Shown here: positions 8,616-17,646 of the stretch, one piece after another
Position numbering within the stretch: position 1 is the stretch's first letter
Layout of the letters: every line of letters begins with the position of its first letter
Assembly: GCA_029562645.1 (NCBI GenBank)
Contig: JAKQUI010000072.1
Location: 1-64,000, forward strand
Direction: 5' to 3'
Length of the DNA stretch: 64,000 nt
From: Spirochaetota bacterium
Lineage (GTDB): Bacteria; Spirochaetota; UBA4802; JAKQUI01
Notes under the pieces: model-generated
What the model saw: only the letters and a program-made list of their open reading frames with translations
Database searches by the model: none
Told to the model about the DNA's origin: nothing
Position numbers and translations under genes: made by a program

Positions 8616-8859
8616 GCGCGTGTTCGCTCCCGGAACAAGCAGGCGCATCGATGCGATTATCCGCAAGCATTTATTGGTGATGCGGCTGTCGCGCGTTCGC
8701 CGACGCACCGCGCATTAACGGCTTGACGGGACCGGCGCGCTCGCGCAGTGCTTTTCCGTCGAACCTGAGTCACGACGCACGGCGGCGCGCGCATGTCGTC
8801 GATTTTTACGCACGAGCATGCCGCCGCCGGGCGAACGTCACGTAGTGGAGAGCGCACAT

Positions 8860-9522
8860 ATGCGACACATGCGCGCAGTGTCGGCCATGCGGTTCTGGGC
8901 CGCATGGACGGCCGGCCTCGCCGTCTGGGCGATCGGGCTTATCATGATAGCGCCCCATGACCTCACGATTGCGCAGGCCGTGTACAATCCGCAGTCGATA
9001 CCCGCGCGGGCCGTTGCGCTCGCGGGGGAATGGCCGCTGTGGATCGTCTTTCTCGGCTCCCTGGGTGCGCTCGCGTTCCACGCGCGGCTTTTCACGGACC
9101 GACCGCGATATCGGGACGTCGCGACGCTCATCGTGCTTCAGGCGATCGTCCATCCGTTTCTCATAACGCAGGCGCTCAAGCGCCTCTGGGGGAGGGTGCG
9201 TTTCCGCGACCTGTCGCCCGGCCTTCTCGACTACACCCATTTTTACGAGCCGGCGGGCCCCGGCGCGGGGCAGTCCTTCCCGTCCGGCCACGTCGCGATG
9301 TCGCTGATCCTCGCGCCGCTCGTATTCTACGTGTTCGCGTCGCAGAAGCGTGCGGCGGCGCTCGCGCTTCTTGGCGCGGTTTCCGCCTATGGTCTCTTTG
9401 TTTCGTACTGCCGCATGGTGACGGGCGCGCATTATCCGACCGATGTCGCGTTCTCGTTCGGCTGCTCGTTCCTGGTCGCCGCGCTTATCGTGCGATACGC
9501 GCCGATGGGTCCCGATCGTTAG
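8860..9522 (+). CDS. PAP2-superfamily membrane phosphatase
   Basis: A 220-residue integral membrane protein with the three phosphatidic-acid-phosphatase motifs: a KxxxxxxR-like start (K107...R114), 'PSGH' (141-144) and 'CRMVTGAHYPTD' with H191 and D195. Several hydrophobic helices surround them. Such enzymes dephosphorylate lipid phosphates, for example phosphatidate, undecaprenyl or lipid A phosphates, at the outer face of the inner membrane. I chose ATG at 8860 because GGAG lies nine bases upstream; an earlier ATG at 8818 lacks one. It is divergent from ahbC. Substrate is not readable. Confidence 0.82.
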   Translation: MRHMRAVSAMRFWAAWTAGLAVWAIGLIMIAPHDLTIAQAVYNPQSIPARAVALAGEWPLWIVFLGSLGALAFHARLFTDRPRYRDVATLIVLQAIVHPFLITQALKRLWGRVRFRDLSPGLLDYTHFYEPAGPGAGQSFPSGHVAMSLILAPLVFYVFASQKRAAALALLGAVSAYGLFVSYCRMVTGAHYPTDVAFSFGCSFLVAALIVRYAPMGPDR

Positions 9523-9658
9523 AGTTGTCGTATAACGCGATTATATTGCGCTCGCTCTATCGCACACATTCCCGCCCTTCCTTTCCCTTCACAAGGAGGA
9601 GGTGCCCGGAGGACGGAAGGTGTCCGTCCCCGCACGAATTTTTGGCATGATGCGCTCC

Positions 9659-10693
9659 TCAGGCGCCCGGCTCTCTCTGCAGGTCCACCCGGGTGAGGCC
9701 GGCCTCGCGGGCCCAGCGCACGGCCTCGGCGTATTCGGCGCGGGTGATGCCGCGCGCGATCTCGTGGAATTCCCGCGCGCGGTGCACGGGCCGGTACTGC
9801 GACATGAGGTTCACGTAGGTGTCCTTCGGCAGGGTGCGGGCGATCCACGCGAGGATCTCGCGCGTGCCGCCGACCCGGTTGGGCATCACCAGATGGCGGA
9901 TGATGAGGCCGCGATAGAGCGAGCCGTCGGCCGCCGGGCGCGCGACGCCCACCTGGCGGTGCATCTCGGCGATGGCCGCGCGCGAGAGCTCCGGATAGCT
10001 TCGCGCGCCGGCTGAGTAGCGCGCGGCGCGCTCGGGGTCCCAGTACTTCATGTCGGGCAGATAGATGTCCACGACGCCGTCCAGAAGCGCGAGCACCTCC
10101 GGCCGCTCCCAGCCGCAGGTATTGTACACCAGCGGGATGCGCAGGCCGCGTCGCGCCGCCGCGTCGAGCGCCAGCAGGATGTGCGCGGAGTAATGCGTGG
10201 GCGTGACCACGTTGATGTTGCGGCAGCCCTTCGACTGGAGCTCCAGCATCATCGAGGCGAGACGCGCGACGGTGACGGTGTCGCCCGCGCCCCCCTGGCT
10301 GATGTCCGCGTTGATGCAGAAGACGCAGCGCAGCGAGCAGTTCGAGAGGAAGACGGCGCCCGATCCGTGCCGCCCCACGAGCGGCCGCTCCTCGCCGAAA
10401 TGCGGGTAGTGCGCGGCGACCATGGGTTCCGCCGTCGCGCCGCAGAAGCCGCGTGCGCCCGCGAGCCGGTTCGCGCCGCACTCGCGCGGACACAGGCGGC
10501 AGCGCGCCATCATCCCCCTGAGCCGTTCCCCCCGCTGTTTCAATTCGCCGGAGCGATACAGCCGCAGGTACGAGGCCTCGGGGATCGTGTCCGCGCCGCT
10601 GGACTGTCGCACGGCGGATAGCACGACGGGGGGCGCGAGGCCCGCGATCGCGGCGAAGGCGCCGGCGATGAGGGATCGTCTCGTCATCATCAT
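9659..10693 (-). CDS. PflA-like radical-SAM protein with Tat-type leader
   Basis: A 344-residue radical-SAM protein of the PflX/COG1313-like group. The cluster motif is 'CSLRCVFC', followed by an 'IN...DISQGG' segment like the family's 'QN..ISQ'. An upstream Cys set ('CRLCPRECGANR', '...GFCGA') is also typical. Unusually, the N-terminus reads 'MTRRSLIAG' followed by a hydrophobic stretch and an Ala-rich cleavage-like zone, which looks like a twin-arginine export signal. The start is uncertain among three consecutive ATGs (10687-10693). Related proteins are uncharacterised or act as glycyl-radical activases; no such enzyme is adjacent. Confidence 0.8.
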   Translation of the reverse strand: MMMTRRSLIAGAFAAIAGLAPPVVLSAVRQSSGADTIPEASYLRLYRSGELKQRGERLRGMMARCRLCPRECGANRLAGARGFCGATAEPMVAAHYPHFGEERPLVGRHGSGAVFLSNCSLRCVFCINADISQGGAGDTVTVARLASMMLELQSKGCRNINVVTPTHYSAHILLALDAAARRGLRIPLVYNTCGWERPEVLALLDGVVDIYLPDMKYWDPERAARYSAGARSYPELSRAAIAEMHRQVGVARPAADGSLYRGLIIRHLVMPNRVGGTREILAWIARTLPKDTYVNLMSQYRPVHRAREFHEIARGITRAEYAEAVRWAREAGLTRVDLQREPGA

Positions 10694-10708
10694 GCGGGTA
10701 AGATACAC

Positions 10709-10724
10709 CCCGACGCGCGTCGGG
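10709..10724. promoter_or_regulatory. Perfect 16-bp palindrome in a divergent promoter region
   Basis: CCCGACGCGCGTCGGG lies between the divergent radical-SAM and flavodiiron genes, 94 bp upstream of the latter. It could be an operator or a hairpin; no regulator is assigned. Confidence 0.35.
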
Positions 10725-10817
10725 TCAAGCCGCGGCCCGGGTGCGGATAAATTTTTTTATTGCCGATACGCGATGCGCTATTGTAGAGTGATACATCAGC
10801 GGTCCTTGGAGGCGTGG

Positions 10818-11978
10818 ATGAACCCGATCAAGATCCTCGACGATGTCTACTGGGTGGGCGGTATCGACTGGAACCTGCGCAATTTCCACGGCTATCTCAC
10901 CCAGCGCGGCTCCACCTACAACGCCTATCTCATCGTCGACGACGCGGTGACCCTGATCGACACCGTGAAGCATTACCTCACCGACGAGATGCTCGACCGC
11001 ATCGCATGGATCGTGGACCCCTCCGAGATCAAGTACATCGTCGCCAACCACGTGGAGATGGACCACAGCGGCGCGCTGCCGCGGCTCATGGAGATCTGCC
11101 CCGACGCGACCATCATCACCTCGCCGCAGGGCGAGAAGGGGCTGCGCGCGCACTATCGGAAGGACTGGAACTTCAAGGTGGTGCAGTCCGGCGAGGAGGT
11201 GTCCATCGGCGCGCGGACGCTGAAGTTCGTCCTCACGCCCATGGTGCACTGGCCCGACAACATGGTCTGCTATTCGCCGTCGGACAAGATCCTCTTTTCG
11301 AACGACGCCTTCGGACAGCACATCGCAACCTCGGAGCGCTTCGACGACCAGTTCTACGTCGATATCATCCACGAGGAGGCGATGAAGTACTACGCCAATA
11401 TCGTGCTGCCGTACTCGCAGCAGGTGCGCAAGGTGCTGGAGGACGCCGCGACGCTCGACATCGAGTACATCGCGCCCAGCCACGGCATCATCTGGCGCAG
11501 CTACGTGAGCTGGATCCTCGAGTTCTACCAGCGCTGGGCCATGAACGAAACCGACAACAAGGCGCTCATCATCTACGACACCATGTGGGGATCGACCGAA
11601 AAGATCGCCTACGCGATCCAGAAGGCGTTCGAGATCCGCGAGATCGACACGAGCATGCTGCTGCTCAAGAACAACCATATGTCCGACATCATGACCGAGG
11701 TGCTCACCGCGCGCTATATCTGCGTGGGGTCGCCCACGCTCAACAAGAACATGCTGCCCGACGTGGCGGCGTTTCTCACCTACCTCAAGGGGCTCGCGCC
11801 CCGCAACAAGGTGGGCCTTGCCTTCGGCTCCTACGGCTGGGGGGCGCAGGGGGTCAATGACGTCGACGCGGTCCTGCGCGCCTGCGATTTCGACATGATA
11901 GACAAGATCTCGACGCAATACGTCCCCGACGCGAAGGCGCTCGACGAGATTACGAAGAAGGTGATGGAGGCGCTGTGA
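10818..11978 (+). CDS. fprA: Flavodiiron protein (rubredoxin:oxygen/NO oxidoreductase)
   Basis: A 386-residue soluble enzyme with an N-terminal metallo-beta-lactamase-like diiron domain and a C-terminal flavodoxin domain. The diiron signature is H78-V-E80-M-D82-H83, with further ligands expected in 'VHWPDNM' and 'SNDAFG'. The FMN loop begins 'IYDTMWGSTEKIA'. It reduces O2 to water (or NO to N2O) with electrons from rubredoxin. The start is ATG at 10818, five bases after GGAGG; the open frame runs further upstream without support. The stop overlaps the GTG start of the NADH:rubredoxin reductase-like gene by four bases, indicating a translationally coupled redox pair. Confidence 0.92.
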   Translation: MNPIKILDDVYWVGGIDWNLRNFHGYLTQRGSTYNAYLIVDDAVTLIDTVKHYLTDEMLDRIAWIVDPSEIKYIVANHVEMDHSGALPRLMEICPDATIITSPQGEKGLRAHYRKDWNFKVVQSGEEVSIGARTLKFVLTPMVHWPDNMVCYSPSDKILFSNDAFGQHIATSERFDDQFYVDIIHEEAMKYYANIVLPYSQQVRKVLEDAATLDIEYIAPSHGIIWRSYVSWILEFYQRWAMNETDNKALIIYDTMWGSTEKIAYAIQKAFEIREIDTSMLLLKNNHMSDIMTEVLTARYICVGSPTLNKNMLPDVAAFLTYLKGLAPRNKVGLAFGSYGWGAQGVNDVDAVLRACDFDMIDKISTQYVPDAKALDEITKKVMEAL

Positions 11979-13135
11979 GATACGTTATCATTGGCAACGG
12001 CGTCGCCGGGGTGGAGGCGGCGCTCGCGATCCGAAAGGCCGACGCGGACGGGACCATCACCATCATCACCAAGTCCCCCAACCTTCATTACTATCGTCCG
12101 CGCCTCATCGAGTTCCTCTCCGGCGAGGTGTCGTTGGACAAGATGACCACGTACAAGGACGACGCCTACGAGAAGAAGGGCATCGCGAATCTCCTCGGGA
12201 CGCGCATCACGGCGATCCGCCCCGACGAGCGCAGTGCGATCGACGCGAACGGCAGGGCCCATGAATACGACCGGTTGCTCATCGCGACCGGCGGGCGGCC
12301 GTTCGTGCCGCCCATCGCGGGGGCCGACCTTCCCGGCGTATTCACCTTCCGCGGGGTGCGCGACGCCGAGCGCATTCGCGACTACGCCGCGGGCGTGCGC
12401 GACGTGGCGGTGATCGGCGGGGGTCTGCTGGGGCTGGAAACCGCGCACAGCCTCGCGCGGATGGGAAAGCGCCCGACGGTCGTGGAGTTTTGCGAATGGC
12501 TCATGCCGCGGCAGCTCGACCGGGACGGCGGGGGCATCCTCCGGCGCATTCTCGAGGAGAAGGGCGTGCGCTTCGTCCTGGGCGAGAGCGTCGCATCAAT
12601 AGAAGGCGGCGGGCGCGCGGAGCGGATCGTCATGCAGTCCGGCGCGACCGTCGACGCCGGTTTGATCGTGATATCGGCGGGCATCCGGAGCGACCTCGAC
12701 CTCGCGCGCGAGGTGGGCATCGCGACGGACAAGGGCATTATCGTCGACGACACGATGCGCACCAGCGCCGAAGGGATCTATGCGGCCGGCGACGTCGCGC
12801 AGCACAAAGACTGCGTGTACGGGATCTGGCCCGCGGCCCGCGAGCAGGGGATCGCCGCCGGCGCCGCCATGGCGGGTCAGCCGGTCGCCTACCGCGGGAC
12901 CGTCATGTCCAGCTCGCTCAAGATCACCGGCGTCGATCTGTATTCGGCTGGCGACATCAACCGGGACGATTGCGACGCCATCGTCTCGAGCGGCGGATCA
13001 TCCTATAAAAAGCTCCTCATGAAGGACCGGAAGGCGACGGGGGCCATCGTGCTCGGTGACGCCGCCGCCCTGAAGATCGCGCAGCGGGTCATCGCCGGCA
13101 CGGCGGACCCCGAGGAATTTAAGAAATTATTTTGA
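11975..13135 (+). CDS. FAD-dependent NAD(P)H:rubredoxin oxidoreductase-like protein
   Basis: A 386-residue pyridine-nucleotide-disulfide-type flavoprotein. The FAD loop is 'VIIGNGVAGVEAA' at the N-terminus, a second nucleotide loop 'VAVIGGGLLGLETA' lies near 145, and the FAD-binding 'IYAAGDVAQ' lies near 270. No redox-active CxxxxC pair is seen, as expected for rubredoxin reductase rather than disulfide reductases. GTG start overlaps the stop of the flavodiiron gene (GTGA). With the rubredoxin gene 600 bp downstream it completes an NADH-to-oxygen chain. The exact electron acceptor is an inference from context. Confidence 0.85.
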   Translation: MRYVIIGNGVAGVEAALAIRKADADGTITIITKSPNLHYYRPRLIEFLSGEVSLDKMTTYKDDAYEKKGIANLLGTRITAIRPDERSAIDANGRAHEYDRLLIATGGRPFVPPIAGADLPGVFTFRGVRDAERIRDYAAGVRDVAVIGGGLLGLETAHSLARMGKRPTVVEFCEWLMPRQLDRDGGGILRRILEEKGVRFVLGESVASIEGGGRAERIVMQSGATVDAGLIVISAGIRSDLDLAREVGIATDKGIIVDDTMRTSAEGIYAAGDVAQHKDCVYGIWPAAREQGIAAGAAMAGQPVAYRGTVMSSSLKITGVDLYSAGDINRDDCDAIVSSGGSSYKKLLMKDRKATGAIVLGDAAALKIAQRVIAGTADPEEFKKLF

Positions 13136-13249
13136 AAGCGTGCCGATCCGTGATACGGTTTTTGCAATCAACATACAATCGCGCGTCCGGCGCGCCGTTC
13201 GGTCCCTCGGGCCCCCGGCCGGGCGAACGCTCCGTGCATCGGTGACGCC

Positions 13250-13672
13250 ATGATGAAGAATGACGTGGTACAGCTCCTCGAAGAGAAACACATCAAGCCC
13301 TCGCTCCATCGCATCAAGATACTGGAGTATCTGATGGTGCACCGCAATCATCCCAACGTGGATATGATCTACAAGGCGATCGGGAAGGAGATCCCCACCC
13401 TGTCCAAGACGACCATCTACAACACCCTGAAGATCTTTCAGGAGAGCGGGATCGTCCAGTTCCTCACGGTGGAGGAAAACGAGGTGCGCTTCGATGCGAC
13501 CATGCAGCACCATGCGCATTTCCGGTGCGTTACGTGCGGCGCGGTGCACGACATTGAACTCTCCTCGAAGGTGTTCGAGATGGAATCGGTGGACGGGCAT
13601 CGGATAACCGGCAGCCAGATATATTTTTTTGGGCACTGCCGGGACTGTTCCCAGTTGCGAGTCATCTCGTAA
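13250..13672 (+). CDS. Fur-family regulator, PerR-like by context
   Basis: A 140-residue winged-helix metalloregulator. The DNA-binding half includes 'TLSKTTIYNTLKIFQESGIV' ; the metal half includes 'HHAHFRCVTCG' and a second Cys pair 'CRDC', giving a structural zinc site (CxxC...CxxC) and the His-rich regulatory site. Its place inside a set of oxygen and peroxide defence genes makes a PerR role more likely than iron control, but the sequence does not separate PerR from Fur. It probably controls neighbouring transcription units. Confidence 0.85.
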   Translation: MMKNDVVQLLEEKHIKPSLHRIKILEYLMVHRNHPNVDMIYKAIGKEIPTLSKTTIYNTLKIFQESGIVQFLTVEENEVRFDATMQHHAHFRCVTCGAVHDIELSSKVFEMESVDGHRITGSQIYFFGHCRDCSQLRVIS

Positions 13673-13732
13673 CTGCGTAAAAGTATCGAGAAAGAGAAAA
13701 AATAGTTGATAAATCTGTATTCATTTCACTTG

Positions 13733-13745
13733 TGTATCTAATACA
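13733..13745. promoter_or_regulatory. Short inverted repeat upstream of rubredoxin
   Basis: TGTAT-CTA-ATACA, 15 bp upstream of the rubredoxin ATG in an AT-rich promoter-like stretch. It might be a -10 region or a half-site for the adjacent Fur-type regulator. Weak evidence. Confidence 0.25.
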
Positions 13746-13760
13746 TTTAAGGAGATTCCA

Positions 13761-13919
13761 ATGAAGAAATACAAATGCTCGGTGTGCGGTTATGTGTATG
13801 ATCCCAGCGAGGGCGATCCCGACAACGGGATCAAGCCCGGAACCAAATTTGAAGACCTTCCCGACAGCTGGGTCTGCCCGGTGTGCGGTGTGGGGAAGGA
13901 CCAGTTCGAAGAGGCCTAG
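13761..13919 (+). CDS. Rubredoxin
   Basis: A 52-residue electron carrier: '[13 protein letters not shown]' at the start and '[14 protein letters not shown]' at the end give the four iron ligands C6, C9, C39 and C42. An AAGGAG ribosome site precedes the ATG by six bases. It lies between the Fur-type regulator and cydA and should carry electrons from the NADH:rubredoxin reductase to the flavodiiron protein, superoxide reductase or rubrerythrin. A short hairpin (CCCGA-CGT-TCGGG, 13921-13933) separates it from cydA. Confidence 0.95.
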   Translation: MKKYKCSVCGYVYDPSEGDPDNGIKPGTKFEDLPDSWVCPVCGVGKDQFEEA

Positions 13920-13953
13920 ACCCGACGTTCGGGCCGACATACAGGAGTAGCGT

Positions 13954-15279
13954 ATGGATGCCGTATTGCTGTCCAGGATCCAGTTTGCTCTCGCCGCGGG
14001 ATTTCACTTTCTCTTCCCGCCGATCACGCTCGGGCTCGCCCTGATCATCGTCATTCTGGAAACGAAGTATCTGCGGGGGGGCGACGAGCTCGTGAAGCGG
14101 ATGTCCGCGTTTCTGGTGAAGATCCTCGCGCTGGTGTTCACCGTGGGCGTGGCCACGGGCATCGTGCTGGAGTTTTCCTTCGGGACCAACTGGTCCAACT
14201 ACTCGCGCTTCGTGGGCGATATCTTCGGCGCGCCGCTGGCGGCCGAGGGCATCCTTTCCTTTTTCCTGGAGTCGGTGTTCCTGGGCGTGCTCGTCTTCGG
14301 GCGCACTCGCGTGTCGAAGCGCGCCTACTGGCTCTCGGCGGTGCTGGTGTGTTTCGCCTCGCACCTCTCGGGCCTCTGGATCATCATCGCCAATTCGTGG
14401 ATGCAGACCCCTGCGGGCTTTCGCATCGAGAACGGCCGGGCGGTCATGACGAATTTTCTCGAGGTCGTGATCAATCACTCGTCGCTGGTGCGCTACCTGC
14501 ATGTGGTGATCGCCAGCTGGATCACCGGATCGCTCTTCGTGGCGGGCATCGCCGCCTGGAACATCGTCACGGCGCGCCATGAGGAGGTGTTCCGGCCGCT
14601 GCTGAAGCTGTCGCTCGCCGTCTTCGCCGCCGCGGTGATCATTCAGCTCGGTTCCGGCCATTCGCACTCGGTGCAGGTCGCAAAAACGCAACCGGAGAAG
14701 ATGGCCGCCTTCGAGGCCCTGTGGGAGACCACGGCGGGCGCGCCCCTGTCGCTCTTCGGCATTCCCGTCGAGAAGGAGCGGAAGACCTATCTCGAGGTGA
14801 GCGTTCCGAAGCTGCTCTCCCTGCTGGTGCACTTCAACCCGAACGAGAAGATCGCGGGACTCAGTGAATTTCCCGACAATGAAAAACCGCCGGTGCTCCT
14901 CACCTACGCCTCCTATCATGTGATGATATCGCTGGGCTTCCTCTTTCCGGCGATCGCGGGCGTGGGATTTCTGCTGTTCGTGCGAAAGCGGCTCTTCGAT
15001 ACGCCCTGGTATCTGTGGGCGCTCGTGTTCGCCGTCCCGCTCCCGCACGTCGCGAACCTCTTCGGCTGGATGGCCGCCGAGGTGGGACGGCAGCCCTGGG
15101 TCGTCTACCGGGTGCTGCGCACCGCCGACGCCGCGTCGGTCGTGGTCCCGGCCGGCCAGGTCCTCTTCACGCTGATCATGTTCGGCCTCATCTACGCGCT
15201 GCTGTTCGTGGTGTTTCTCGTCATCCTCGCGAAGATCATACGCACCGGGCCCGATGGCGCGGCGCATGAGGCGCACTGA
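13954..15279 (+). CDS. cydA: Cytochrome bd-type quinol oxidase subunit I
   Basis: A 441-residue membrane protein holding hemes b558, b595 and d. Expected residues are visible: heme-d/b595 axial His in 'FHFLFPP' (H18), Glu pair in 'AAEGILSFFLESVFLG' (E98, E106), b558 ligand His in 'YLHVV' (H183), and 'GWMAAEVGRQPW' with the Met ligand and the conserved GRQPW motif. The quinol loop is the short type. It reduces O2 to water with quinol and would protect oxygen-sensitive enzymes. CydB follows after 31 bp. A TAGCGT spacer follows CAGGAG before the start codon. Confidence 0.95.
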   Translation: MDAVLLSRIQFALAAGFHFLFPPITLGLALIIVILETKYLRGGDELVKRMSAFLVKILALVFTVGVATGIVLEFSFGTNWSNYSRFVGDIFGAPLAAEGILSFFLESVFLGVLVFGRTRVSKRAYWLSAVLVCFASHLSGLWIIIANSWMQTPAGFRIENGRAVMTNFLEVVINHSSLVRYLHVVIASWITGSLFVAGIAAWNIVTARHEEVFRPLLKLSLAVFAAAVIIQLGSGHSHSVQVAKTQPEKMAAFEALWETTAGAPLSLFGIPVEKERKTYLEVSVPKLLSLLVHFNPNEKIAGLSEFPDNEKPPVLLTYASYHVMISLGFLFPAIAGVGFLLFVRKRLFDTPWYLWALVFAVPLPHVANLFGWMAAEVGRQPWVVYRVLRTADAASVVVPAGQVLFTLIMFGLIYALLFVVFLVILAKIIRTGPDGAAHEAH

Positions 15280-15310
15280 CGGATTATCCATGCGGCCGGG
15301 GGAACGATAA

Positions 15311-16309
15311 ATGGAAACAATCGACATACTGCGACACGCGTGGTTCGTGCTCATTGGCGTGCTCTTTGTGGGCTACTCGATCCTCGACGGCTTCGACCTG
15401 GGCATCGGCGCGCTGTTCCCGTTTCTCGCCCGTGACGATTCGGACAAACGGGCGCTCGTCAATTCCATCTGGCCCGTCTGGGACGGTAACGAGGTGTGGC
15501 TCCTCACGGCGGGCGGGGCGATGTTCGCGGTATTCCCGCAGGCCTACGCGACCGTGTTCAGCGGGTTTTACCTGGCGCTCATGCTGGTGCTCTTCGCGCT
15601 CATCTTTCGCGCGGTCTCGCTCGAGTTCTGGTATTACGACGAGGCGCGCCGAACGCTCTGGCAGTGGGCCTTCACGATCGGGAGCCTCCTCCCCGCGCTC
15701 CTGTTCGGCGTGGCGCTCGGCAATGTGGTGATCGGCGTCCCGCTCGACGCGGCCATGGAGTATGCGGGCGATTTCTTCACGCTGCTGCGCCCCTATCCGC
15801 TCCTGATCGGGCTCCTGGGGCTTTCGGCCATCCTGCTGCAGGGCGCGACCTATGCCGTGCTCAAGACCGATGGCGCGCTGCGGGAGCGCGCGCGCGCCGC
15901 GACGCGGGCGACCTGGATCGGGTTCATCGTGATGTTCAACGCGGCGCTGATCGCGACGATCGTATATCAGCCGCTCTTTTTCCGCAAGACGCTCGCACTC
16001 CTCTTTGTATTCGCGGTCGTCGCGGCGTGGCTCGCCCTCGCCGTCGCGCAGCGGCGACGTCGCGACGGATGGGCCTTTCTGTTCTCGTCGCTCGTCTTCG
16101 CCGGCCTGTGGGGCGTCGCCGGCGCGTCGCATCACCCGTTTCTCGTCAAGGGCGGCGGTGATGCGCTCACCAGCATTACCATCGCGAACGGATCGTCGAG
16201 CGAGCTCACGCTCACGGTGACGCTGGTCATCGCGCTCATCGGCATGCCGGTGGTGATCGGGTATACGGCGTACGTGTACCGGGTCTTCCGGGGAACGGCG
16301 CGGGGCTGA
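15311..16309 (+). CDS. cydB: Cytochrome bd-type quinol oxidase subunit II
   Basis: A 332-residue polytopic protein. The N-terminus reads 'GYSILDGFDLGIGALFPF' and continues 'IWPVWDGNEVWLLTAGG', both diagnostic of CydB. It pairs with CydA and fills the pseudosymmetric half of the oxidase. No CydX-sized frame or cydDC exporter genes are visible after it. The next gene, superoxide reductase, begins 77 bp later with its own ribosome site. Confidence 0.95.
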   Translation: METIDILRHAWFVLIGVLFVGYSILDGFDLGIGALFPFLARDDSDKRALVNSIWPVWDGNEVWLLTAGGAMFAVFPQAYATVFSGFYLALMLVLFALIFRAVSLEFWYYDEARRTLWQWAFTIGSLLPALLFGVALGNVVIGVPLDAAMEYAGDFFTLLRPYPLLIGLLGLSAILLQGATYAVLKTDGALRERARAATRATWIGFIVMFNAALIATIVYQPLFFRKTLALLFVFAVVAAWLALAVAQRRRRDGWAFLFSSLVFAGLWGVAGASHHPFLVKGGGDALTSITIANGSSSELTLTVTLVIALIGMPVVIGYTAYVYRVFRGTARG

Positions 16310-16386
16310 TGATGCCGCCGCCGGACGCGGTCGGGCGATCGCGTGTTGGCGGCGTTATGCATATATAAAACCAAACGGAGGAATGT

Positions 16387-16764
16387 ATGACCAAGAAACT
16401 CGAAGTGTATAAATGCGAGGTGTGCGGCAACATGGTCGAGGTTGTCCACGAGGGCGCGGGGCAGCTGGTGTGCTGCGGGCAGCCCATGAAGAACCTGGTG
16501 GAGAACACCACCGACGCCGCGAAGGAAAAGCACGTTCCCGCAATCGAGAAGGCCGCGCACGGGATCGTCGTGAAGGTGGGGTCGGTCGCCCATCCGATGA
16601 CGCCCGAGCACTTTATCGAATGGATCCAGGTGATCTTCAAGAGCGGGCGGACTACGCGCGTGTTCCTCAATCCGGGACAGGCGCCCGAGGCGGCCTTCCC
16701 GGTCGACGAGGACTACGAATCCGTGCGCGAGTATTGCAATCTGCACGGGCTGTGGAAGGCGTAA
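16387..16764 (+). CDS. dfx: Desulfoferrodoxin (two-iron superoxide reductase)
   Basis: A 125-residue protein. The N-terminal rubredoxin-like iron site is C10, C13, C29, C30 ('CEVC', 'VCCG'); the catalytic site has H49, H69, H75, C117 and H120, with K48 next to H49 as in the active enzymes. It reduces superoxide to peroxide without making oxygen, taking electrons from rubredoxin. It fits the surrounding oxygen-defence genes. GGAGG precedes the ATG by six bases. Confidence 0.95.
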   Translation: MTKKLEVYKCEVCGNMVEVVHEGAGQLVCCGQPMKNLVENTTDAAKEKHVPAIEKAAHGIVVKVGSVAHPMTPEHFIEWIQVIFKSGRTTRVFLNPGQAPEAAFPVDEDYESVREYCNLHGLWKA

Positions 16765-16773
16765 ACGCCCACG

Positions 16774-16802
16774 GATCGCGCGGTGATGGCGCCCGCGCGA
16801 TC
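16774..16802. terminator. Strong hairpin after superoxide reductase
   Basis: GATCGCGCGG and CCGCGCGATC pair perfectly around a nine-base loop, ten bases after the stop codon. There is no clear T-run, so this may be a mRNA 3' stabiliser instead of a classical terminator. Confidence 0.4.
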
Positions 16803-16974
16803 TGCGCGATGAACGACGGTTGCTGATCGTGCGCGACTGACGAAGACCGGCGGATGTCATCGCGCGTTCGCCGCCGGTTGTGTGCGGCACACAGCCCCCA
16901 GGGATCGGACGCATCGCTATCGCACAGCGGCCGTGGGGCACTAGGAATACGTATAACCCATTTAGGAGAAATGA

Positions 16975-17550
16975 ATGAAAAGCGTAAAAGGAACCAGAAC
17001 CGAAAAGAACCTGCTCGCCTCGTTCGCGGGCGAGTCGCAGGCGCGCAATCGCTACACCTATTTCGCGTCGGTCGCGAAAAAGGAGGGCTACGAGCAGATT
17101 TCCGCCATCTTCCTCGAAACGGCCGAGAACGAGAAGGAGCACGCCAAGAAATTCTTCAAGTTCCTCGAGGGGGGCATGGTGGAGATCACCGCGGCCTACC
17201 CCGCGGGAGTCATCGGCACCACGGTCGAGAACCTGAAGGCGTCCGCCGACGGCGAGAACGAGGAGCACACGATGCTCTATCCGGAGTTCGCGAAGATCGC
17301 CGAGGAGGAGGGCTTCAAGGAGATCGCGCTCCTGTGGCGCAATATCGCCTCCGTGGAGAAACACCACGAGGAGCGCTATCGCGCGCTCGCGAAGAACATT
17401 CAGGACCAGAAGGTCTTCAAGAAGGACGCGCCGGTGGCGTGGAAATGCCGGAACTGCGGGTTCGTCATCGAGGGGAAGGACGCGCCGGAGAAGTGCCCCA
17501 CGTGCGATCACCCGAAGGCGTACTTCGAGATGCTGGACGATAATTTCTGA
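16975..17550 (+). CDS. rbr: Rubrerythrin
   Basis: A 191-residue non-heme iron peroxidase. The four-helix diiron domain has '[18 protein letters not shown]', '[14 protein letters not shown]' and '[12 protein letters not shown]' (the ExxH ligands); a C-terminal rubredoxin domain has 'CRNCGFV' and 'CPTC'. It reduces hydrogen peroxide with rubredoxin electrons, following on from superoxide reductase. AGGAG precedes the ATG. A good terminator follows at 17591, closing the oxygen-defence island. Confidence 0.95.
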   Translation: MKSVKGTRTEKNLLASFAGESQARNRYTYFASVAKKEGYEQISAIFLETAENEKEHAKKFFKFLEGGMVEITAAYPAGVIGTTVENLKASADGENEEHTMLYPEFAKIAEEEGFKEIALLWRNIASVEKHHEERYRALAKNIQDQKVFKKDAPVAWKCRNCGFVIEGKDAPEKCPTCDHPKAYFEMLDDNF

Positions 17551-17590
17551 TTTTTTCTTGCATTTTTTCAGCCAACGGAAGTGAGTGAGA

Positions 17591-17620
17591 AACCCTCTGG
17601 ATCGCCAGGGGGTTACTCTT
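17591..17620 (+). terminator. Rho-independent terminator after rubrerythrin
   Basis: AACCCTCTGG and CCAGGGGGTT pair with one G-T around ATCG, followed by ACTCTTTTTAT. Because the terminator sits inside the longest open frame of the next gene, it argues for the downstream ATG at 17647 as that gene's start. Confidence 0.8.
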
Positions 17621-17646
17621 TTTATCGGACCAACGGATTCCATACT

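Noticed and set aside
7033-8670. Long Arg/His/Ala-rich reading frame opposite or alongside ahbC
   Set aside because: Low-complexity composition typical of out-of-frame GC-rich DNA; the AhbC frame carries all family motifs.
13831-15354. 507-codon minus-strand frame over cydA and rubredoxin
   Set aside because: Charged, Glu/Arg/His-rich shadow of clear cydA and rubredoxin genes.
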